Source: Bacillota bacterium
Lineage (GTDB): Bacteria > Bacillota > Ch66 > Ch109
Length of the DNA stretch: 64,000 bases
Reading direction: 5' to 3'
Assembly: GCA_013178275.1 (NCBI GenBank)
Contig: JABLWZ010000012.1
Location: 1 to 64,000, forward strand
The notes under the pieces were generated by a model, which was not told the origin of the DNA, did no database searches, and saw only the letters and a program-made list of their open reading frames with translations. Below are positions 55,051 through 64,000 of the stretch, in pieces. Positions within the stretch are counted from its first letter, which is position 1. Each line of letters opens with the position of its first letter. The position numbers and the translations under genes are program-made.

Positions 55051-55983
55051 TTATCCTCCTAGCGGGTCTTTCCAGCCCATTCCAATAAGTTCGTTGATAT
55101 CGTTTATTCTCTGCCGCCGGCAGTATTCCTCCAGGCCGGTGACGATATCCACCGTGGCTTTCGGGTTAACGAAGTTGGCGGTCCCAACCGCCACCGCGGT
55201 GGCTCCCGCCAGGATGAACTCCAGCGCGTCCTCGGCCGTGGTTATCCCACCCATGCCCAGGATCGGCAGGTTCACCGCCTGCGCCACCTGCCACACCATG
55301 CGCACGGCCACCGGCTTGATCGCGGGTCCGGAGAGGCCTCCGACCACGTTGGCCAGGACCGGCCTTCGGGTTTTTACGTCTATCGCCATCCCCAGCAGGG
55401 TGTTTATCAGCGCCAGGGCGTCCGCCCCCGCTTCCGCCACGCTGCGGGCAATGGCCACGATGTCGGTGACGTTGGGCGAGAGTTTTACTATCAGGGGCAG
55501 CGGCGTGGTCCGGCGGACCGCCCTCACCACCTCGGCCGCCATGACCGGGTCGGTGCCGAACTGCAGCCCGCCCTTTTTCACGTTGGGACAGGAGATGTTT
55601 ACCTCCAACCCGGCGATGCCTCCCGCATCGTTCAGCCGTTCAGCCACCCCCGCGTAGTCGTCCACCGTGTAGCCGGCTATGTTCACTATCACCGGGGTAT
55701 CGATTTCCTTCAGCCGGGGCAGGTAGTCCCGGACAAAGGCCTCCACCCCCGGGTTCTGCAGTCCGATGGCGTTCAGCATGCCCGCCGGGGTCTCCACGAT
55801 CCGGGGCACCGGGTTCCCGAAGCGGGGTTCCAGGGTAATGGCCTTGACCGTAATGGCGCCCAGCTTGTCCAGGTCCACCAGGGAGGAGTACTCGAACCCG
55901 AACCCGAAAGTTCCGGAGGCGGTGTTGACCGGGTTCTTCATGGGTATCCCGCCGAGATTGACCGCGAGGTTGGGACTACTCAT
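55051..55983 (-). CDS. pyrD: Dihydroorotate dehydrogenase, class 1B catalytic subunit
   Basis: The FMN-containing catalytic subunit that oxidises dihydroorotate, passing electrons through PyrK to NAD+. From ATG 55983 the protein has 310 residues: [32 protein letters not shown], the catalytic cysteine in [20 protein letters not shown] and [20 protein letters not shown]. The ATG follows GAGGAGGTG and overlaps the end of pyrK by eight bases. The longer frame belongs to pyrK's other phase. Confidence 0.96.
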   Translation of the reverse strand: MSSPNLAVNLGGIPMKNPVNTASGTFGFGFEYSSLVDLDKLGAITVKAITLEPRFGNPVPRIVETPAGMLNAIGLQNPGVEAFVRDYLPRLKEIDTPVIVNIAGYTVDDYAGVAERLNDAGGIAGLEVNISCPNVKKGGLQFGTDPVMAAEVVRAVRRTTPLPLIVKLSPNVTDIVAIARSVAEAGADALALINTLLGMAIDVKTRRPVLANVVGGLSGPAIKPVAVRMVWQVAQAVNLPILGMGGITTAEDALEFILAGATAVAVGTANFVNPKATVDIVTGLEEYCRRQRINDINELIGMGWKDPLGG

Positions 55984-56788
55984 CCAGCAGCACCTCCTCA
56001 CCCGAAAACACGGGGCCTTCCTGGCAGACCCGGGCGTACCTCCAGTCAGAATCCCCGCCGGACTTGATCTTGCAGACACAGGACAGGCATCCGCCCAGAC
56101 CGCACCCCATCCTTTCCTCCAGTGCGACCTGCAGCTCGATCCCCGCCTTGGCGCAAAGGCGCTGCAGTGCCTTTATCATCGGGTGGGGACCGCAGGCGAA
56201 CACCAGCCCCGGTTTTTTGCCGCTGTCTTTCAGCCAGGACCGGAAGGCATCCACCACCGTTCCCCGGCCGCCGGCGCTCCCGTCGTCCGTGGCCAGCAGC
56301 ACCGGTAGCCCCAGGGACCTGAACTCCTCCACCTGCAGCAGGTCGACCGAGGTAGACGCTCCCAGCATCACCATGACCCGCCCGCGCTGGTCCGCCAGCT
56401 CGGCAGCCAGGGCGAAGAGCGGGGCTGCGCCGATCCCTCCACCGAGCAGCACCGCTTCCCGGTCTGAGCCGGTAAAACCTTCGGTTTTAAACCCGTTGCC
56501 CAAAGGGCCCACGATGTCCAGGGTTTCCCCCGCCTTCAGGGCTGACAGCTTCCTGGTCCCGCGGCCGACCACCCGGTACAGCAGGCTGATCTCTCCCGCC
56601 TCCGGGTCGATCCGATGGATGCTGATCGGCCTGCGCAGCAGGGGATCGTAGGTGTCCCCGCAGCGTACATTAACGAACTGTCCCGGCCGGGCGGATCGGG
56701 CGATCTCGGCCGACACCAGCCGTATCAGGAAACAGCCCGGGGCCACCTCTTCGTGGAAGTGGACGTGGGCCTCGTCTTTAAACGCCAT
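55976..56788 (-). CDS. pyrK: Dihydroorotate dehydrogenase electron transfer subunit
   Basis: A FAD and [2Fe-2S] protein that links PyrD to NAD+. The 270 residues show the ferredoxin-reductase fold with [16 protein letters not shown] (FAD), [13 protein letters not shown] (NAD), and the cluster cysteines in [15 protein letters not shown] and RVCQEGPVF. Start ATG after AGGAGGAGG. Its 3' end overlaps pyrD, indicating coupled expression of the heterotetramer. Confidence 0.96.
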   Translation of the reverse strand: MAFKDEAHVHFHEEVAPGCFLIRLVSAEIARSARPGQFVNVRCGDTYDPLLRRPISIHRIDPEAGEISLLYRVVGRGTRKLSALKAGETLDIVGPLGNGFKTEGFTGSDREAVLLGGGIGAAPLFALAAELADQRGRVMVMLGASTSVDLLQVEEFRSLGLPVLLATDDGSAGGRGTVVDAFRSWLKDSGKKPGLVFACGPHPMIKALQRLCAKAGIELQVALEERMGCGLGGCLSCVCKIKSGGDSDWRYARVCQEGPVFSGEEVLLDE

Positions 56789-56820
56789 ATCCTCCTCCTC
56801 CTAAACTCGATCGCGGTTAT

Positions 56821-59800
56821 TCACTGCACCCTCAGGTAGTCCTGCAGGGCGGTGACGCTGATATCTTCTCCTCTCCTCAGGGAGCACAGCACCTGCAGTA
56901 CCGCCCTGGCGGTATCCAGGGAGGTGAGGCAGGGTATGCTCATCTCCACCGTGGCCCGACGGATCTTGAAGCCGTCCGACTCGGGCGCCTTCCCCTTGGT
57001 AAGGGTGTTGATCACGAAATCTATCTTCCCCTCGCGGATGAGGTCCGCGATGTTGGGCGAGCCCTCGTCCAGCTTGTTCACCCGCTCCACCTTCAGTCCC
57101 CGGGCGCGGAGCGCGGCCGCTGTTCCCGAGGTGGCCATCAGGTTGAAACCCAGTTCGGAGAACTGCTGAAGCAGCGGGATGGCCTCCTCCTTGTCCTTGT
57201 CCGCCACGGTCGCCAGCAGGCTGCCCCGCCGTGGAACGTCCAGGCGCGCGGCCAGCAGCGCCTTGAACAGCGCTATGTCCAGGTGCTGGTCGGTCCCCAT
57301 CACCTCGCCCGTCGACTTCATCTCCGGGCCCAGGGAGACGTCCACCTCCAGTAGCTTGTCGAAGGAGAACATGGGGGCCTTGACCCCGATGTAGGGGCGG
57401 TCGGGGTATACCCCCCCCTGGTACCCCTGCTCCTTCAGGGTCTTACCCAGGATGATGTCGGTGGCTATCTTCACCATCGGGAGGCCGGTGATCTTGCTCA
57501 TAAACGGCACCGTGCGGCTGGCCCGAGGGTTGACCTCGATCACGTAAACCTCCCCGTCCTTGACCACGAACTGGATGTTGATCAGGCCCTTCACGTTGAG
57601 TGCGGCGGCCAGCGTCCCGGTGTACTCCACGATCTGCCGGATCGACCGTTCCTCCAGGCTGAATGACGGGTAGACCGCTATGCTGTCCCCGGAGTGGATC
57701 CCCGCGCGCTCGACGTGCTCCATGATGCCGGGTATCAGCACCTCTCTGCCGTCGCTGATCCCGTCGACCTCCACCTCTGTCCCCTTGAAGTACTTATCCA
57801 CCAGGATGGGGTACTGCGGGTTTATCAGGACCGCATTCTTAGTATACTCTGTAAGCTCCTCGTCGCTGTAGACTATCTCCATGGCCCGGCCTCCCAGCAC
57901 GTAGGAGGGACGCACCAGCACCGGGTAGCCCACCCGGTCCGCTATGGCGATCGCTTCTGGGACCGAGGTGGCCGCTCCGCCCGGGGGCTTGGGGATGCCC
58001 AGCTCGATCAGGAGCTGGTCGAACCGCTCCCGGTCCTCCGCCCGGTCGATGTCGTCGACCGAGGTGCCGAGTATCTTGAATCCCGCCTCCTCCAGAGGCT
58101 TGGCGAGGTTTAACGCAGTCTGGCCCCCGTACTGCACGATGACCCCCTCCGGCCTCTCCAGCTCCAGGATGTGGATCACGTCCTCGGGCACCAGCGGCTC
58201 GAAGTAGAGCCGGTCCGAGGTGTCGAAGTCAGTGCTGACCGTCTCGGGGTTGTTGTTGATGATGATGGCCTGCCGGCCTGCCTCCCGCAGCGCCCACACC
58301 CCATGGACCGCGCAGTAGTCGAACTCGATCCCCTGCCCGATCCGGATCGGGCCTCCCCCCAGGACCACCACCTTGCCGCCTTCGCTGGGGACGGCCTCGT
58401 TTTCATCCTCGTAGGTCGAGTAGTAGTAAGGGGTCTGGGCGTCGAACTCGGCGGCGCAGGTATCGACCAGCTTGTAGACGGGCCAGATTCCGAGCCGGCG
58501 CCGAAGCTCCCGCACCTCCTGCTCCGGGAGGTTGAACAGGACCGCCAGCTCCCCGTCCGCGTATCCCATCCGCTTGGCCCGCCACAGCAGGTCCCGAGGG
58601 ATGTCGGTGGGGCTGTCTGCCTTCGCGGCCGCCTCCCGCAGTTCCTCTTCCATCTCGATTATCTTTTGTATTTTGTCTATGAAGTATCGGTCTATCCAGG
58701 TGGCCTTGGAGATGATGTCGGCCGGGATGCCCCGGCGTATCCCGTCGGCGACCATGAACAGCCGCTCGTCCTCCGCGTGCTTCATCTTCTCTATCAGCTC
58801 CTGGTCGGAGAGGTCGACGAAGAGCTTGGTCCTGAAGCCCACCACGCCCAGGTCCAGGGACCGGATCGCCTTCATCAGGGCGCTCTCGAAGGTGCGGTCG
58901 ATGGCCATCACCTCTCCCGTGGCCTTCATCTGGGTCCCCAGCATCCGGTTGCTGATATTGAACTTATCGAACGGCCAGCGGGGTATCTTTAAGACCACGT
59001 AGTCGATCGAGGGTTCGAAACCCGCGTAGGTGGTCCCGGTGACCTGGTTTTGGATCTCGTCCAGGTTGTACCCCATCGCTATCTTGGTAGTGACCCGGGC
59101 GATCGGGTAGCCGGTGGCCTTGGAGGCCAGGGCGCTGGAGCGGCTGACCCGTGGATTGACCTCGATCACGTAGTACTCGCGCCCGTTGGGGTTCAGGGCG
59201 AACTGGATGTTGCACCCCCCCGCGATCCCCAGCTCGCGGATTATCCTTATCGAGGCGTTGCGCATCATCTGGTACTCGTAATCGTTCAGGGTCTGCACCG
59301 GGGCGATCACGATGCTGTCGCCGGTGTGGATGCCCATCGGGTCGAAGTTCTCCATGCTGCAGACGATGATGCAGTTGTCGTTGGCGTCCCGCATCACCTC
59401 GAACTCTATCTCTTTCCAGCCTCCCACGCTACGCTCGATCAGGAGCTGCTTGATGATGCTGTAGCGCAGGCCGCGGGTGGCGATCTCGGTAAGCTGCTGG
59501 GGGCTGTAGGCGGTGCCTCCGCCGGTGCCGCCCAGGGTATAAGCGGGCCTGACGATGACCGGGTACCCGATCTGTTCGGCAAATCCCAGCGCCTCCTCGA
59601 CGCTGGTGACCACCACGCTCTCGGGTACGGGTTCACCTATCGCGGCCATGGTGTCCTTGAACATCTCGCGGTCCTCCGCCCTCTCGATGGCCGAGAGGGG
59701 GGTCCCCAGAAGCTGCACCCCGTACTTTTCGAGGTACCCCTGCTTGGAAACCTGCAGGGCCAGGTTCAGCCCCACCTGTCCCCCCAGGGTGGCCAGCATG

Positions 59801-60054
59801 CCCTGCGGCTGCTCGACCTCCATCACCTTGGCGACGAACTCGGGGGTCAGGGGCTCGATGTAGACCCGGTCCGCGATGTTGGCGTCGGTCATGATGGTGG
59901 CGGGGTTGCTGTTAATCAGTACTACTTCAATGCCCTCTTCTTTAAGGGCCTTACAGGCCTGGGTGCCGGCGTAATCGAACTCGGCCGCCTGTCCGATGAT
60001 GATCGGGCCCGAGCCGATGACCATTACCTTATTCAAGTCTTTCCTGAGTGGCAT
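56821..60054 (-). CDS. carB: Carbamoyl-phosphate synthase large subunit
   Basis: The 1077-residue synthetase that makes carbamoyl phosphate from bicarbonate, ATP and ammonia, normally delivered by the CarA glutaminase. Two homologous ATP-grasp halves are visible ([20 protein letters not shown] and [16 protein letters not shown]), each with an ATP loop, a central oligomerisation domain, and a C-terminal MGS-type allosteric domain ([14 protein letters not shown] region). ATG after TAGGAGGAAATA. The expected carA gene is not upstream: pyrC ends 104 bases before this start. Confidence 0.97.
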   Translation of the reverse strand: MPLRKDLNKVMVIGSGPIIIGQAAEFDYAGTQACKALKEEGIEVVLINSNPATIMTDANIADRVYIEPLTPEFVAKVMEVEQPQGMLATLGGQVGLNLALQVSKQGYLEKYGVQLLGTPLSAIERAEDREMFKDTMAAIGEPVPESVVVTSVEEALGFAEQIGYPVIVRPAYTLGGTGGGTAYSPQQLTEIATRGLRYSIIKQLLIERSVGGWKEIEFEVMRDANDNCIIVCSMENFDPMGIHTGDSIVIAPVQTLNDYEYQMMRNASIRIIRELGIAGGCNIQFALNPNGREYYVIEVNPRVSRSSALASKATGYPIARVTTKIAMGYNLDEIQNQVTGTTYAGFEPSIDYVVLKIPRWPFDKFNISNRMLGTQMKATGEVMAIDRTFESALMKAIRSLDLGVVGFRTKLFVDLSDQELIEKMKHAEDERLFMVADGIRRGIPADIISKATWIDRYFIDKIQKIIEMEEELREAAAKADSPTDIPRDLLWRAKRMGYADGELAVLFNLPEQEVRELRRRLGIWPVYKLVDTCAAEFDAQTPYYYSTYEDENEAVPSEGGKVVVLGGGPIRIGQGIEFDYCAVHGVWALREAGRQAIIINNNPETVSTDFDTSDRLYFEPLVPEDVIHILELERPEGVIVQYGGQTALNLAKPLEEAGFKILGTSVDDIDRAEDRERFDQLLIELGIPKPPGGAATSVPEAIAIADRVGYPVLVRPSYVLGGRAMEIVYSDEELTEYTKNAVLINPQYPILVDKYFKGTEVEVDGISDGREVLIPGIMEHVERAGIHSGDSIAVYPSFSLEERSIRQIVEYTGTLAAALNVKGLINIQFVVKDGEVYVIEVNPRASRTVPFMSKITGLPMVKIATDIILGKTLKEQGYQGGVYPDRPYIGVKAPMFSFDKLLEVDVSLGPEMKSTGEVMGTDQHLDIALFKALLAARLDVPRRGSLLATVADKDKEEAIPLLQQFSELGFNLMATSGTAAALRARGLKVERVNKLDEGSPNIADLIREGKIDFVINTLTKGKAPESDGFKIRRATVEMSIPCLTSLDTARAVLQVLCSLRRGEDISVTALQDYLRVQ

Positions 60055-60157
60055 TATTTCCTCCTATAACCTGGACCGCCTTCAGCACCACCTCCTCGTG
60101 GTCGAAAGCTCTCACGGACGCCATTGTCCGGTAACCCAATATTCGAGCGTAAAAAAT

Positions 60158-61453
60158 CTAGGCCAGGAGCTTCCTCTCCCGCATCACCAGCCGCCCTCCC
60201 ACCAGGGTGGCGACCGGCCATCCCCTCAGCTTCATGCCGCCGAAGGGGGTGTTCCTGCCCTTGGAGACGAATTCTTCAGCGTTTACTGTCAGTTCCAGCC
60301 CGGGGTCGATTATGGTTATATCCGCATCCGCGCCTACCGTCAGGTTGCCCCGATCGATCCCGATGACCCCGGCGGGCTTCACGGTCATGGCGGCTATCAG
60401 CTGTTCGGGGGTCAGGGCCTGCTTCTCCACCAGCTCCGTCCAGACCAGCGGCAGGGCGGTCTCCAGGCCCGTGATGCCGAAGAACGCCAGGTCGTATTCG
60501 CAGTCCTTCTCCTCCCGGGTGTGGGGGGCGTGATCGGTGGCGATGATATCGATAACCCCATCCCGCAGCGCCCTGATGAGCGACAGCCGGTCCTCCTCGG
60601 ACCTGAGCGGCGGGTTCACCTTGTTGTTGGTGCTGTAGTTGGCGTTGACCGCATCGGTCAGGGTCAGGTGGTGGGGGGTCACCTCGGCGGTGACCGCGAG
60701 TCCCCGCCCCTTGGCCGCCTCGATCAGCCTGACCGACCCCTCGGTGCTGATGTGCGCCAGGTGCAGCCGGCACCCGGTCATCTCCGCGAGGATCAGGTCC
60801 CGGGCCACCATGACCTCCTCGGCCGCGGCCGGGATGCCCCGGAGCCCCAGCAGCATCGACCAGTATCCTTCGTTTATCAGCCCGTCCTCCGACAGGGTCA
60901 GGTCCTCGCAGTGGGAGATGATCGGGAGGTTCACTATCTTCGAGTACTCCATCGCCAGCCGCATCATCTGGGCGCTGGAGACGGGCCTGCCGTCGTCGGA
61001 GAAGGCCACCGCCCCGCCGTCCCGGAGGTCGCCCATCTCGACCAGCTCCCGGCCCTCAGAGGACCTAGTGATCGCCCCGATGGGGAAGACGTTGATTACC
61101 CCGGTTTTAAGGGCCCGGGTACGGATATACTCTATCACCGACCGGGTGTCGGCCACCGGGTTGGTATTGGGCATGCAGGCCACCGAGGTGAAACCGCCCA
61201 TGGCCGCCGCCCTGGTGCCCGAGGCGATGTCTTCCTTGCGCTCGAAACCGGGTTCCCGCAGGTGGACGTGCAGGTCGATCAGGCCCGGGACCACCAGCCG
61301 GCCGGAGGCGTCCAGGACCTCCACATCGGCGGGAGCGCCGGCCCCGCCGGGGAGCACCGCCTTTATCTTTCCGTCTTCGACTAATACGTCGGCAGCCTGG
61401 TTTATTTTATTCGCGGGGTCGATCACCGTGCCGCCCTTAATCAGTAATCTCAT
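60158..61453 (-). CDS. pyrC: Dihydroorotase
   Basis: It cyclises carbamoyl aspartate to dihydroorotate. A type I enzyme of 431 residues, with metal ligands in [18 protein letters not shown], the later His sites ISHCEDL and LAHIST, and the catalytic [12 protein letters not shown]. Its ATG overlaps the end of pyrB by 17 bases. It is followed by carB, with no carA in between. Confidence 0.97.
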   Translation of the reverse strand: MRLLIKGGTVIDPANKINQAADVLVEDGKIKAVLPGGAGAPADVEVLDASGRLVVPGLIDLHVHLREPGFERKEDIASGTRAAAMGGFTSVACMPNTNPVADTRSVIEYIRTRALKTGVINVFPIGAITRSSEGRELVEMGDLRDGGAVAFSDDGRPVSSAQMMRLAMEYSKIVNLPIISHCEDLTLSEDGLINEGYWSMLLGLRGIPAAAEEVMVARDLILAEMTGCRLHLAHISTEGSVRLIEAAKGRGLAVTAEVTPHHLTLTDAVNANYSTNNKVNPPLRSEEDRLSLIRALRDGVIDIIATDHAPHTREEKDCEYDLAFFGITGLETALPLVWTELVEKQALTPEQLIAAMTVKPAGVIGIDRGNLTVGADADITIIDPGLELTVNAEEFVSKGRNTPFGGMKLRGWPVATLVGGRLVMRERKLLA

Positions 61454-62378
61454 CGCTGTCGCCTCCCCCCATCAGCAGGTACAACAGGGACATCCTTACC
61501 GCCACCCCGTTGTGCACCTGTTCGTTTATCACCGAGTGGGGCCCGTCGGCCACCTCGGGGGCGATCTCGACCCCCCGGTTCATCGGCCCCGGGTGGAGCA
61601 CCAGCACATCCTCTTTGGCCAGCTTCAGACGGTCGTTGTTCAGCCCGTACAGCCGGTGGTATTCGCGGATCGAGGGGAGCAGCCCCTTCTGCTGGCGTTC
61701 GAGCTGCAGCCGGAGGACGTTTACCACATCGGCGCCCCGTATGGCCTCGTCCAGGTCGTAGAAGACCTCCACTCCCAGCTTCTCGATATGGTTGGGCATC
61801 AGGGTGGGCGGTCCGGCCACCCTCACCTCGGCCCCCAGCTTGGTCAGCCCCCAGATGTTGGAACGGGCCACCCGGCTGTGCAGGATATCCCCCAGGATGA
61901 CCACCTTCAGGCCTTTGATCTTCCCCAGCTTTTCGCGGATGGTGAACATGTCCAGCAGGGCCTGGGTCGGGTGCTCGTGCTTGCCGTCTCCCCCGTTGAT
62001 GACCGAGGCCTTTAAGCAGCTGGCCAGGTAGTGCGCCGATCCTGACATGGAGTGGCGGAGTATCACCGTGTCCACCCCCATCACCTCGATGGTCTGGGCG
62101 GTGTCGCGGAAGCTCTCTCCCTTCTGCACGCTGCTGGTGGCTACCGCCAGACTCATGGTGTCGGCCCCCATGTACTTGGCCGCCAGCTCAAAAGAAGAGC
62201 GGGTTCGGGTGCTGGCCTCGTAAAACATGGTCGCCACCACCTTCCCCCGCAGGGTCGGCACCTTTTTAATCTCCCGTTTCAGGATCTCTTTCATGGGAAC
62301 CGCGGTGTCAAGGATCAGGTTGATCTCTTCCGCGCTGACGTCCTGCAGTCCCAGCATGTCTTTACGCTGAAGGCCCAT
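61437..62378 (-). CDS. pyrB: Aspartate carbamoyltransferase catalytic subunit
   Basis: It makes carbamoyl aspartate. The 313-residue protein has the carbamoyl-phosphate site [16 protein letters not shown], the 80s-loop region [25 protein letters not shown], and [11 protein letters not shown]. No regulatory pyrI gene is present, as usual in Gram-positives. It lies 55 bases after pyrR. Confidence 0.97.
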   Translation of the reverse strand: MGLQRKDMLGLQDVSAEEINLILDTAVPMKEILKREIKKVPTLRGKVVATMFYEASTRTRSSFELAAKYMGADTMSLAVATSSVQKGESFRDTAQTIEVMGVDTVILRHSMSGSAHYLASCLKASVINGGDGKHEHPTQALLDMFTIREKLGKIKGLKVVILGDILHSRVARSNIWGLTKLGAEVRVAGPPTLMPNHIEKLGVEVFYDLDEAIRGADVVNVLRLQLERQQKGLLPSIREYHRLYGLNNDRLKLAKEDVLVLHPGPMNRGVEIAPEVADGPHSVINEQVHNGVAVRMSLLYLLMGGGDSDEITD

Positions 62379-62433
62379 AAACTACCTTCCTTTCTGCGTT
62401 TTATAAATGTAAACCAGCAAGGGTTTTATAAAA

Positions 62434-63003
<570 letters not shown>

Positions 63004-63021
63004 TTAGAACTACCGCTCATC

Positions 63022-63109
63022 AAAAAGCAACGCCTGCTTCCATCAAGGACAGCAGGCGATAACGTTTAAGGGTGAACCAAACCAACGTGCCTTGCCGCCT
63101 CTCTGGACC
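63022..63109 (-). promoter_or_regulatory. PyrR-dependent attenuator
   Basis: On the minus strand the PyrR-binding sequence GGTCCAGAGAGGCGGCAAGG (63090-63109) is followed by a terminator with stem CGCCTGCT/AGCAGGCG (63031-63058) and TTTTT. This is the classical arrangement: UMP-bound PyrR stabilises the binding hairpin and lets the terminator form, lowering pyrR-pyrE transcription when pyrimidines are abundant. Confidence 0.92.
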
Positions 63110-63133
63110 GCTTAAAGGTCACTCGTTATTGTG

Positions 63134-63163
63134 ATTATAGGTTTAATTGAGTGCGTTTGTCAA
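63134..63163 (-). promoter_or_regulatory. Promoter of the pyr operon
   Basis: Minus strand TTGACA (63158-63163), 18-base spacer, TATAAT (63134-63139): both hexamers are consensus. It lies just upstream of the PyrR attenuator and next to repeat copy D. Confidence 0.9.
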
Positions 63164-63173
63164 TATAGAATAA

Positions 63174-63290
63174 CTTGACTGTCGCCAAGTTTTAACGAAG
63201 GCGAGAGCCTAGTTGCGAAGAAAGCTTGGCTACCGCCAAGTGCGGGAGCCATAGCTGCACTTGCTTCGAAGTGCACTTACTTCGCAGTGT
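63174..63290 (+). repeat. Intergenic hairpin repeat, copy D
   Basis: Starts CTTGACTGTCGCCAAG and keeps GCGAAGAAAGCTTGGC, GGGAGCCATAGCTGCAC and the GCACTT/AAGTGC hairpin of copies A to C. The terminal ATCGGAAAG hairpin is missing: the copy ends in ACTTACTTCGCAGTG. Same orientation as the others. It separates rluD from the pyr promoter. Confidence 0.75.
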
Positions 63291-63306
63291 ACGGAAAAAC
63301 CGGCCT

Positions 63307-64000
63307 TCACCGGCTCGGCGGGGGAATCTCGACGCCCTTCCTGAGCTTGTCCAGCAGGTCCGAGAACCTCTCCGGCAGGGGAGCCTCGAACCTTAAACGC
63401 TCCCCGCTGCGTGGGTGGTCGAACTCCAGCCGGTAGGCGTGCAGCGCCTGTCCCGGCATCCCCCGGTCGGGCTTTTTCTGCCCGTAGGTAGGGTCCCCCA
63501 CCACCGGGTGGCCGAGGTACGCCAGGTGCACCCGTATCTGGTGGGTGCGGCCGGTGTCAAGCACCGCCTCGATCAGGGAGCAGCCGGGCAGCCGCTCCAG
63601 GACCCGGTAATGGGTTATGGCCATCTTGCCGCCCTTCTTCACCACCGCCATCCGCTTGCGGTCGGTCGCGTGGCGCCCGATCGCGGCCTCCACCCGTCCC
63701 TCGTTTTCCCTGATGGTGCCGTGCACCAGCGCCAGGTAGCGCCGGCTCATCCTTCTCTCCTTGATCTGCTGGGCCAGGGACTGGTGGGCGAGGTCGTTTT
63801 TGGCCGCTACCAGGAGTCCCGAGGTGTCCTTGTCGAGCCGGTGAACGATCCCCGGGCGGGCCACCCCGCCGATGCTGGAAAGGTCATCGCAGTGGGCCAG
63901 CAGGGCGTTGACCAGGGTCCCCTGGTAGTTCCCGGCTGCCGGGTGGACCACCAGGCCGGGCGGTTTATCGATAACCACGATGTCCTGGTCCTCGTAGACC
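63307..64000 (-). CDS. rluD: RluD-type 23S rRNA pseudouridine synthase, 5' end outside the window
   Basis: A RluA/RluD-family enzyme that makes pseudouridines in 23S rRNA. The visible C-terminal part of about 230 residues starts within VYEDQDIVVIDKPPGLVVHP and has the catalytic Asp in GIVHRLDKDTSGLLV, then RTHQIRVHLAYLGHPVVGDP. The N-terminal S4 domain and the start codon lie beyond position 64000. The rluD-pyrR order is common in Firmicutes. RluD or a close paralogue is likely. Confidence 0.92.
   Translation of the reverse strand, partial: VYEDQDIVVIDKPPGLVVHPAAGNYQGTLVNALLAHCDDLSSIGGVARPGIVHRLDKDTSGLLVAAKNDLAHQSLAQQIKERRMSRRYLALVHGTIRENEGRVEAAIGRHATDRKRMAVVKKGGKMAITHYRVLERLPGCSLIEAVLDTGRTHQIRVHLAYLGHPVVGDPTYGQKKPDRGMPGQALHAYRLEFDHPRSGERLRFEAPLPERFSDLLDKLRKGVEIPPPSR

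Noticed and set aside
60029-60124. 31-codon frame between pyrC and carB as a carA remnant
   Set aside because: Its sequence does not resemble the CarA C-terminus and it lacks a ribosome site.

Overview
The window comes from a GC-rich, Gram-positive-type anaerobe of the Firmicutes, most likely the Peptococcaceae/Desulfotomaculum-Pelotomaculum side of the Clostridia. The evidence is gene order and content: recG-fakA-asp23/rpmB; yicC-remA-gmk-rpoZ-coaBC-metK-priA-def-fmt-rsmB-rlmN-prpC-prkC-rsgA-rpe; an FMN-riboswitch rib operon; a PyrR-attenuated pyr operon; a biotin-dependent Na+ decarboxylase beta subunit; a membrane pyrophosphatase; an SLH surface protein; and a hydroxyacyl-CoA dehydratase activase. 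The genus is an inference. Nothing in the window names it directly.

Layout. 0.2-4.8 kb (minus): recG, fakA, asp23-like. 5.0 kb (plus): rpmB. 5.3-7.1 kb: a PhoR-type kinase with no response regulator beside it. 7.1-7.45 kb: two copies of a hairpin-rich intergenic repeat. 7.5-11.3 kb: ribD-ribE-ribBA-ribH behind an FMN riboswitch. 11.3-28.4 kb: a long minus-strand housekeeping run from yicC down to yjbQ. 28.4-31.2 kb: a P-type Ca2+ ATPase with a 228-bp tandem repeat array upstream. 32-35.7 kb: an amidase-like gene, rqcH and the dehydratase activase, with another intergenic repeat copy. 35.9-46.6 kb: an accessory surface region with a divergent flagellin-like protein, a very large GLUG/Ig-like/SLH protein and a LuxR (MalT-type) regulator. 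46.8-51.9 kb: a membrane energetics group of pyrophosphatase, TerC, a small OadG-like protein and OadB. 51.9-53.1 kb: a long gene-free stretch with operator-like palindromes, a strong terminator and an unexplained structured segment. 53.1-63.2 kb: uspA and the pyr operon (pyrR-B-C-carB-K-D-F-E, no carA). The right edge holds the start-truncated rluD.

The most notable observations are these. (1) A 22-bp exact tandem duplication splits the giant SLH protein gene by a +1 frameshift; removing one copy restores a single frame. (2) A dispersed intergenic repeat, at least four copies all in one orientation, contains several hairpins, one with compensatory base changes. (3) Tandem 228/227-bp repeats lie upstream of the Ca2+ ATPase. 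(4) A gene-free segment of about 0.5 kb ends in a strong terminator and may be a non-coding RNA or the relic of a mobile element. (5) GTATAC-centred palindromes lie upstream of oadB. (6) A 43-residue OadG-like gene is hidden between oadB and terC. (7) carA is absent from an otherwise complete pyr operon. No CRISPR array, rRNA, tRNA or intact transposase was seen.
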